DNA from: Sarcocystis neurona
Lineage: Eukaryota; Apicomplexa; Conoidasida; Eucoccidiorida; Sarcocystidae
NCBI GenBank assembly: GCA_000727475.1
Contig: KL647303.1
Coordinates: 400,408-464,407, forward strand
Direction of reading: 5' to 3'
Length of the DNA: 64,000 nucleotides
The first letter of the stretch is position 1, and every line of letters starts with the position of its first letter. The translations under genes were made by a program, and so were the position numbers. A model generated the notes under the pieces. That model searched no databases and was not told the origin of the DNA. It saw nothing but the letters and a program-made list of their open reading frames with translations. Of this stretch, positions 57,201 to 64,000 are shown one piece after another.

Positions 57201-60200
57201 AGGAAAACGAAAACAAGAGAAGAACGAAAAGGGAGCAGACAACCCGCATGCAGGGAGAGGAGAACAGGCAAAACTCAAAGGAGACGGGAAGGAGCCCCGC
57301 AGCGAGCCACGCGCGCAGCAGAATAAAAGTGCAGAAGTGCACATGAACGAATGAGGAACGAGACGACATGTTGTCGGGAAACTTGGAAATAAAAAAGGTG
57401 GTATTACAGAAATTCTCTCACATGCGACTGCAGTACATATTGGACTGTTACTGTCATTTATGTACGCATATATACATATATATATATATATACGCATACA
57501 TGTATTTATACATACATATACATATGTAAATAGAGAGAGAGAAAGGAAAAAAAATATATATATATATATATATATTTGTCGGCACACTTGCGTACGTACA
57601 CATATATATATACATATTTGTCCGCACACTTGCGTAGGTACACATATATTTGTATATATACATAGAGGGAAAGATACATATATATATATATTTGTCGGCA
57701 TATGTGCGTACGTATACATATATGTATGCACAGAGATATATATATATATATATTCGTCGGGCCACTTGCGTTCGTATACAATCTATATATATATATAGAG
57801 AGAGAGAGAGAAACACATATATACATATATCTTTGTCGGCACACTTGCGAACGTCCGTACGTCCATGTGGATTCATTTTGGCAGCCGATCGTTCAAACAG
57901 AGACACATACACAAACATGTCAATATGTACCTGTACACGGTTACTTGTGTATACACACACCCGTACATCTACACTCGCTTAGATGATTAAGCATACACAT
58001 ATATATGGACGACTCTGTCTACAACTTCCTCTCTTTCTTTTTAACAATTCACACCTGACGCACCGGCCAAATAGACAAAAAGATATGCCCAGGATCGCAC
58101 AGACTAAGCAGGAGGAGAGTCCACACAAACATGTTCTCGTGTCAAGAAAACAGGCCGCTCTCTGTTCAACATGTGCAGTCGGGGAAGGGAGGGGAGCGGG
58201 AGGAAAAGTGGCTGCATTTCTGTAGACAGAGAAAGCGCCAAAATGTCAGTCGCCCTGCCAAAACAAAAACCTTCTTCTCAGCAACACGCGTACTTCACAG
58301 GCGTGACCCTCCACCCACCCATGTGATCCATGAAGTTACCGGCGCACACGTACATATTATCTACACATATATACACGCATATAGATATAGTTATAGATAT
58401 ATTTGTATATACACATATATATATATATATATATATATCCAAATATACATATATATAGATATACACATATACACATATATACATATGTACATATGCATAC
58501 ATATATATATGCGTACGTACATACACGTACTAGCTGACATGGTCGGCCAGTAGTGTAGTGGCGCACCCATACACACCCACGCATATATACGTGCACATAT
58601 ATATATATATACACTTGCGTACGTGTGTGTGTATATGGGGAGACACGCACATCAACATACATAGACGTGAACACAGGAAAACGAATACGAACCTGTTGAG
58701 CCACACAGATGTCTACTCGCAAAGATAACTGCGCACCCTTATACGTCTATATACATACATCTACGTATATATATATTTGACTCCTGACGACGCTTATACG
58801 CTATATACATATATATATATATACATACGGAAAGAAAGAGAGAGAAACAGAGAAAGAGAAAGGCATATACAAATATTCATATATCATAGGGGGTGTGGAC
58901 CCACTAGCTGTATGTATGTATATAAACAGATATAGAGAGATACATATATATGCGCATGCACCAATCGCACACACATGTGTTCACATATGTGTACCTATTT
59001 CACGGCGGCGCCTCTGTACACACATGCGCCCACATACATATGCACATATATATATATATATGAAGTGACCCGCTCGCACGCATACGCAGTGGCGGTACAA
59101 AAATTTCATCCTAACACAAAGGGCGCAGGAAGCCACCAATTCCACCCCTATGGAAACACGCGAGAAGTTGTATTTCTGTTCTTCTTGACACTTCCCTAAC
59201 ATCCTGCAGATACGTAGAAGAAACTACGCGAGCAGGTGCACTTTCAGTCTTCTTCGGTAACTTCCTGCAAACACGTGGACAGCACTGCAGCCTAGGCAGC
59301 GGGTCCGGGACGATACTTGAGCGAACACCCGTCTTCCCCTACATATATCCCTGTCTTCTCTCTCTTTCTGCTGCTCTCCTGCTGCTTTCCCCCCGTCTCT
59401 TCCTTTCCTTTCGTCCGTCCTGTATCTTCCGTTTTTCAGGGCGCCGCCTTCTCTTCCTGATCTCCTCTGCAGCCCTCTTCGGTCTCCTTCTCCATCTCCT
59501 CCTCTTCTTCCCGTCATGGGCGCAGTTCACTCATTTCCTTCCCTGCCTTTTCTCGACCCCCGGTGCGACGCGATTCGTCTGCTGGACGCGCGGGTCCCCC
59601 CCTTCTTCTCCTCCTTTCCTTTTCTGCAAACGCCTTCGCCCCCTGCCTTCTCAGTAGTCTTCTCTGCCTGGTCTTGCGTCTTTTCCACCGTATCTGCTGT
59701 TCCGTTTTTCCCCGAGCGTCTTGTCCTTCTCCGCCCTCCTTCTGCTGCCCTTTCTGCGTCCCTTGTCTTTTTCCCCCATTTCCCCTTCCTCTCCCCCTTC
59801 TTCGTTCTCTTCTCTTGTCCTTCCGTACCGTGAGTCGCAAGCGCAAAGGGCAAGTTGCTGGCCACGAGCGTCGTGCGATCTGCCGCGTCGTCCACGTACA
59901 GCAGGCGGTCGATGCACGGCACCCCGAAGACCCGAAGATACGTGCTGCAGGCCTTTCTCTTCGCCTCCTCGGTTGCAAACTCTGCGGCGCAGAAGCAAAG
60001 GGACAATCCTTGCGTGCTTCAGCGACGAAAGAAAGGAAGATACGCAGACTAGGAGACATGAGAAAAAGCTGGGGAGGAAAAGAGCGGAAGAAATGAAGAC
60101 AGACCACAGAAACAGACGGGGAGACACGACACGCACAGGGGGAAGTCGAGAAACATGAAGGACTTCGGAAATAACTGCGTGGGACGGCAGAAGGAAGTGC

Positions 60201-63200
60201 CAGCAGCAGCACCAGCAGGAGCAGAGACACGGGAAAAGGGAGGAGAAGACGAAGGAAAACAGATGTGCGAGGCCGGAAGAAGAGGACGGGGAACACAAAG
60301 GAGAACAGAAGACCTAAACGTAGACACCAGAAGGCAGAAAGTATCGGAGACAGGAAGAAGGAAAAGAACAACCCAAAGAAAAAAGGAGAGCTAGACGAGG
60401 ACACAAAAAAGCAGAAGACTTTTGGTCGGAAGGAAAGGACCTTCTTCAGCAGAAAAGGCAGGTAGACAGGCACGCGAACAAGACGATAAGAAAAGGAAGA
60501 GATTTAGAGGAGAATGTACGCGCTATGACTCCCTTGCTGTTACGCAACAGAGAGGAGCAGAGGTCACGTCGAGAAAAGGAAACGACCAGAGGGCAGATCG
60601 ACTGAGGCATGGAGGGGAAGACGCCTCTTTTAAGAGAGAGAAAAGCAGCATGGAAGACAAAAAGCAGAAAAGGAAGAAGAACGGAAAAGAGGAAGAAACG
60701 CTTGAGGATGAAATGTCCGAGAAAGTTCCTCCTCTTCGACACCGCCACTACGTCGAGGACGGAGATCGGTAGGACGCAGAGACTACTACGTATACACTTC
60801 AACAACAACAGAGGCGACCGGTTCAGAGAAGGCAGACCTGCAGCTTTCTTCTTCCCTGCAGCGGGAAGCCGAGGAGCGTGGGCAAAGAGACGTGGGAGCA
60901 GTCACCAGGCCGCCGCAGACACGTGGGCTGGCGGCCTGCTCTTGGGTCCACAGCACAGAGAGAGCAGCAACAGCAACACGAAGTAGCTCCACACCGAGCA
61001 ACAGCAAGCACCACAAGCAGCAGATGGCGCTGTCAAACAAAAGAAGAAAAATCCACACCCCCAGCTGCAGGCGACTCCTGCGCCCGTTGCAAGAACGACA
61101 CAGGCACTGGTGTAACACACGCTGGTACCGGTGATACCACATTCTCCTTTTTTCCGCAGCAGCACGGTGGTCCATGACGCACCAGCGTCCGCAGCAAACG
61201 CACACGCAGCAGCAGCCGTAACCGAGGGAGTCCAGCAGCAGCAGCTACAGCAGCAGAGGGGGTTAAATAAGTCTTGCGGCAGCAGCAGCAGCTGAGAGAG
61301 TCTTGCAACAGCAGCAGCAGCAGAGCGCGCGTTAAGCGGCAGCAGCAGCAGCAGAGCGCGTCAGGCGGCAGCAGCAGTAGCAGCCGAGCGCGCGTTAAGC
61401 GGCAGCAGCAGCAGCAGAGCGGTTCAAGTAGCAGCAGCTGCTGCAGGGCGCGTTAAGCGGCAGCAGCAGCGGTGGCAGCGGCAGCAGCGGCAGAGCGCGT
61501 CAGGCGGCCGCAGCAGCAGCCGAAGTGCACTTAACAAAATAGTCATAATTATAACAATAGAGCTAGGACTTGGTAAACAGATTCCTTCTACATAAAAACC
61601 AGTAGTCCAACTAGTAGATAAGGCTCCCCAAAAGATACACCATTCTGGTACTATATGTAGTGGAGTTACAAATCGATTTACAGGTATCGAGTTATCTGGA
61701 TGAGATAATTCTATCCATCCAAAGCCTACTTGAAGAAACAGAAGTAATATCATGTAGCTTAATCCTTTGCCATCGGTCATAAGCGCGCGTTGAGCGGCAG
61801 CAGCAGCGGCAGCAGCGTCGTGTGAGCTGTACGGCGGCGGCAGCAGAGCGGGTCACTGAGCAACGACAGCCGAATGAACTCGAAGCAGCGGCGGCAGGGA
61901 GAGGCTGCGCAGCAATTTTTTTCCAAGAGTCAGTGAGGCGCCGTGTAGAGAAGCAGACTCGGGAGAAGAGAAGCGGCTCCCCATGACAAAGACATGCCGA
62001 AGCATGTGCGTGGTCCTTCTAAAGAAGATAAGCAGCAACTGTGTGGTTGACGGCCTACCATGCGAGGGCTGCAGGACGGCGCGCAGAGGAGAGACGCAGG
62101 CAGATGGGCACGTGCGAAAAAGAGCGCCGGACAGAGAATTATACGCAGCGGCAGCTACTATCGAAGAAGACAAAAAGAGAGACACGAAAGAACGGAAGCA
62201 ACTGAGACAGCGACACATAACAAAAGAGAGACAGCGAGAGCGGCACAAAAACGAAGAGAAGAAGGCAATCACACGTGTGTCCAAAGAGAAAGTAAGAGAC
62301 ATACATAGAGAGACACACACACCCAGAGATGCACGCAGCGTTTAGCAGTGAAAAGGCTGCAGGGTACAAATGAAGTACTGCAGGAAAACAAGAGAGAAGC
62401 GGAGAAAGACGCAGAGAGAAATGTGCGCACTTACACAGAGAGAGATATGGGGAGACGCCAACGTAGAAGATAGACACAGAAAAGGTGAGACAGAGATATA
62501 CAGGCAGACGTATACATATATGTATGTGTGGGTATAGAAAGGAAAGGGAAAGGAGGTAGCTACATATTGGCATACGTGTATGTGGAGCAGACGCAGGAGG
62601 ACACGTAGGTAGACGAATCAATGTACACACTCGAAATCTGACGCGGAGATATAGAGAGATATATAGCGGGAAACATGTAGATGAATACACACACAGGGAT
62701 ATACAGGTGAGAGACGCCACATACGTATATGCATACACATACATATACGTATGTGTATCTATGTATATCTACGTGGATATCCAGATATGGTCGCAGAGAG
62801 AAAGAGGGACAGAAGAACATAGATGGACACATATATATATATATATACATATGTATATATGTATACTTGTATATGTATTTACATATATATATATATATAT
62901 ACCTACATGTATGTACACATATGTTTGGAGTGAGGGAGAGAGAAAGATATAGGACACATACAGAGAGAAAGGTATAGAAGGACAGATGTCTACATGTATA
63001 TATATATATATATATACGTACACTACATATATATATATATACGTGTGTACATAGATACATTTGGAGAGGGGAAGAGGGAGAAATCCATAGGAGGACACAT
63101 ACGAAAAGGATAAGCGGCGTTCAATGAGAAGCACGGAAGAAACGCAGGCACCGCTGAAGGACCGAAAGTTGGAAACGGGTAAAAGTCAGAAGAAGCGGAC

Positions 63201-63327
63201 GTGAATTCTTTCGAAAAGAAAAAAAGAAAAGGAAGGAGAGAGACTCACCAGCAATCGCGAAGACGGGAGAAAAGCGGCCGGCTAATTTGTCCGAAGAAGC
63301 TTTGCTTCCTCTGCGTTGCATAGACAT
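54228..63327 (-). CDS. Unrecognised multi-exon gene spanning the assembly gap
   Basis: Exons: 63327-63249 (ATG preceded immediately by TTGTGCAG), 59981-59829, 55727-55188, 54687-54587 and 54317-54228. The first three junctions are phase 1 with good signals (TG|GTGAGT, CGCCGCAG|A, CG|GTACGG, CTCTCCGCAG|AA, T|GTAAGG); the last two are weaker. The protein starts [19 protein letters not shown], then [74 protein letters not shown] and [13 protein letters not shown] Gln/Ala-rich stretch follows, then [19 protein letters not shown] and [19 protein letters not shown]. No signal peptide or membrane segment is evident. I do not recognise the family. Introns contain microsatellites, the N gap, a CAG minisatellite and a mitochondrial DNA insertion. 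An alternative is two genes, split at the gap. Confidence 0.45.
55925..56115. repeat. ~40-50 bp tandem repeats in an intron
   Basis: About five degenerate units of the form GGAAAGGGAGAGAGAAACAC, then a variable spacer and a (C/G)(A/T)T(A/G)(A/G)A(A/T)(A/G)CGT(C/A)CACAGGA-like block. They lie just upstream (sense) of the 55727 acceptor and form part of its long pyrimidine-rich tract. Confidence 0.65.
56290..57050. repeat. Tandem repeat containing an assembly gap (56469-56931)
   Basis: Units of about 110 bases contain ACATACGAATACGTATGCAGTA, a (TA)n run, GAGAGAGA, then ATGAAAACAC(C/T)TATGACTTT. Copies are seen before, at the left edge of, and at the right edge of the 463-base run of N. The flanks are nearly identical, so the gap sits inside the array and its true size is unknown. 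Confidence 0.85.
57440..59080. repeat. TA microsatellites with an embedded GTCGGCACACTTGCG repeat
   Basis: Between 57576 and 57860 the motif TTTGTCGGCACACTTGCGTA, followed by CGTACACATATATA, occurs five times with variants (about 57576, 57617, 57690, 57753 and 57831). (TA)n and GA runs lie between copies. The rest to 59080 is TA/CA microsatellite plus a short unique stretch (57990-58330). Confidence 0.75.
59330..59820. other. Long pyrimidine tract (plus strand) downstream of exon 59981-59829
   Basis: Nearly 500 bases of plus-strand C/T-rich sequence, purine-rich in the sense of the minus-strand gene. The opposite bias holds at 60040-60770. Long open frames here on both strands follow from the bias and are not called. 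Confidence 0.6.
60040..60770. other. Long purine tract (plus strand) upstream of exon 59981-59829
   Basis: About 730 bases, strongly A/G-rich on plus, hence C/T-rich in the sense of the minus-strand gene, leading into the CGCCGCAG acceptor at 59982. Read here as an exceptionally long polypyrimidine tract of an intron, not as protein. Confidence 0.55.
61200..61870. repeat. CAG minisatellite with GAGCGCGTTAAGCGG spacer, split by mitochondrial DNA
   Basis: Units of about 28-35 bases, (CAG)n followed by GAGCGCGT(T/C)A(A/G)GCGG, recur about seven times at 61280-61515 and resume at 61781 after the mitochondrial segment. They lie in a predicted intron of the minus-strand gene. Confidence 0.85.
61531..61780 (-). 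pseudogene. Nuclear mitochondrial DNA insertion: cytochrome b joined to a cox3-like fragment
   Basis: A 250-base AT-rich island in triplet DNA. On the minus strand, from 61780, it reads the cytochrome b segment [17 protein letters not shown], then [16 protein letters not shown] and [10 protein letters not shown], which is the PEW quinol-site region in apicomplexan form. At about 61638-61642 it changes, without breaking the frame, to [17 protein letters not shown] and [17 protein letters not shown]. This is not cytochrome b and resembles a cytochrome oxidase subunit 3 segment. Neither gene is complete, there is no start context, and the frame runs out into the CAG repeat, so it is a non-functional fragment. 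The cytochrome b part is secure; the cox3 assignment is from motif resemblance only. Confidence 0.85.
62440..63120. repeat. GA and TA microsatellites
   Basis: GAGAGA and TATATGTATG runs, with (TA)n at 62830-62850, 62885-62905 and 62998-63045. They lie in the predicted first coding intron of the minus-strand gene. No gene seen. Confidence 0.7.
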
Positions 63328-64000
63328 CTGCACAAGGAGAAGAAGAAAACAAAATGAAGAGAAGTGCATGCAGCAGGCGCAGAAAAGACGAAGTCGCCGA
63401 CGACGAAGGGCCGGCGCAGCACGTGGAAGAACCGGGGGAGAAAAGTAGACACACAAAGGACAAAGAGGAGGAGGCCGAAGGGCAACACAGACGAAGCAAA
63501 GGAAATTCCGCAAAATAGATGTAAATAGACGGAATCTCTGTAGATGTAAATAAACGAAATCTCTGTTTCTCTCCTCTTCCGTCTCTTTTTTTCTTGGTGG
63601 GAAATGTCTCTTATCCACGCATGCAAACGTTAACAGCGACACATACATGCACAGGCAGAAGACAGACTTACGGCGCGTATATATGTACATACACATCTAT
63701 ATGCACACGCACACACATATATGGAGGAACCCACGTATATGTAGAGCGAGAGAAATACAGACAAATAGGTGTAGACACAGAGGCCTAGGCGGATGCAGAT
63801 TGGTAGGTTGGTACAGACAGACAGAGATAGACACACACACGTATATAGATAGAGACACGGGTAGATGTAGACATAGAGACAGAGCGATATTGATAGACAC
63901 ATAGACGGATATAGACAGGGGCGTGTCAATAGGCAAACAGATAGATACAGACATAGATAAACAGATGCGTACATAGATAGACATAGGCAGAGGGGGTACG
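63328..64000. other. 5' flank of the minus-strand gene: purine tract then microsatellite
   Basis: A plus-strand A/G-rich tract at 63328-63540 (pyrimidine-rich in sense) ends exactly at the acceptor before the ATG, suggesting a 5'-UTR intron. From 63660 to 64000 there is ACATATATG and AGACACAGATAGA-type repeat DNA. No gene supported. Confidence 0.5.

Noticed and set aside
58540..58575. CAGTAGTGTAGTGG resembling a tRNA D-arm
   Set aside because: No matching acceptor, anticodon or T-arm.
60446..60808. Phe/Leu/Ser-rich minus frame looking like membrane segments
   Set aside because: It is a pyrimidine tract upstream of an acceptor. The composition explains the hydrophobicity.

Overview
The window looks like nuclear DNA of a coccidian apicomplexan, most likely Eimeria or a close relative. 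Four things point there. (1) There are kilobases of CAG/CTG triplet tracts, read inside genes as Ala, Gln and Ser runs. (2) Repeat-rich and repeat-poor segments alternate. (3) Genes are intron-containing, with GT..AG junctions that agree in phase. (4) A nuclear copy of mitochondrial DNA at 61531-61780 carries apicomplexan-type cytochrome b. The species was not determined. A 463-base run of N (56469-56931) shows this is draft assembly.

Layout. 1-15.6 kb (minus): one giant CCR4-type poly(A) deadenylase gene, open at the left edge, with three exons whose junctions can be placed. Its conserved blocks (N-terminal block, MYND-like segment, YTPT segment, exonuclease/endonuclease/phosphatase catalytic core) match the plant-type CCR4 layout but are spread over about 4,270 codons by low-complexity insertions. 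15.6-24.2 kb: almost continuous CAG/CTG repeat DNA. It probably holds one or more further repeat-rich minus-strand genes that I cannot name. 24.2-27.6 kb: repeat-poor, no convincing complete gene. 27.66-29.33 kb (minus): tRNA adenosine deaminase ADAT2 with a large insertion between its two zinc-site halves. 30.0-33.6 kb (minus): a three-exon gene for an unrecognised membrane protein. 33.6-42.7 kb: mostly TA-type microsatellites, minisatellites and CAG tracts. 42.7-54 kb: repeat-poor DNA with several short spliced genes, including a multi-membrane-segment protein (plus, 48.08-49.32 kb) and an unrecognised minus-strand gene (43.56-44.2 kb). It also holds a long inverted repeat at 46.44-46.71 kb. 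54.2-63.3 kb (minus): a phase-consistent multi-exon gene of unknown function whose introns hold microsatellites, the assembly gap, a CAG minisatellite and the mitochondrial insertion.

The two recognisable functions are both in RNA metabolism: CCR4 shortens mRNA poly(A) tails, and ADAT2 makes inosine at the tRNA wobble position. Nothing in the sequence links them; these are independent eukaryotic genes, not an operon. Splice junctions were read by eye from consensus and phase and have not been tested against RNA. No CRISPR array, plasmid or viral gene was seen.
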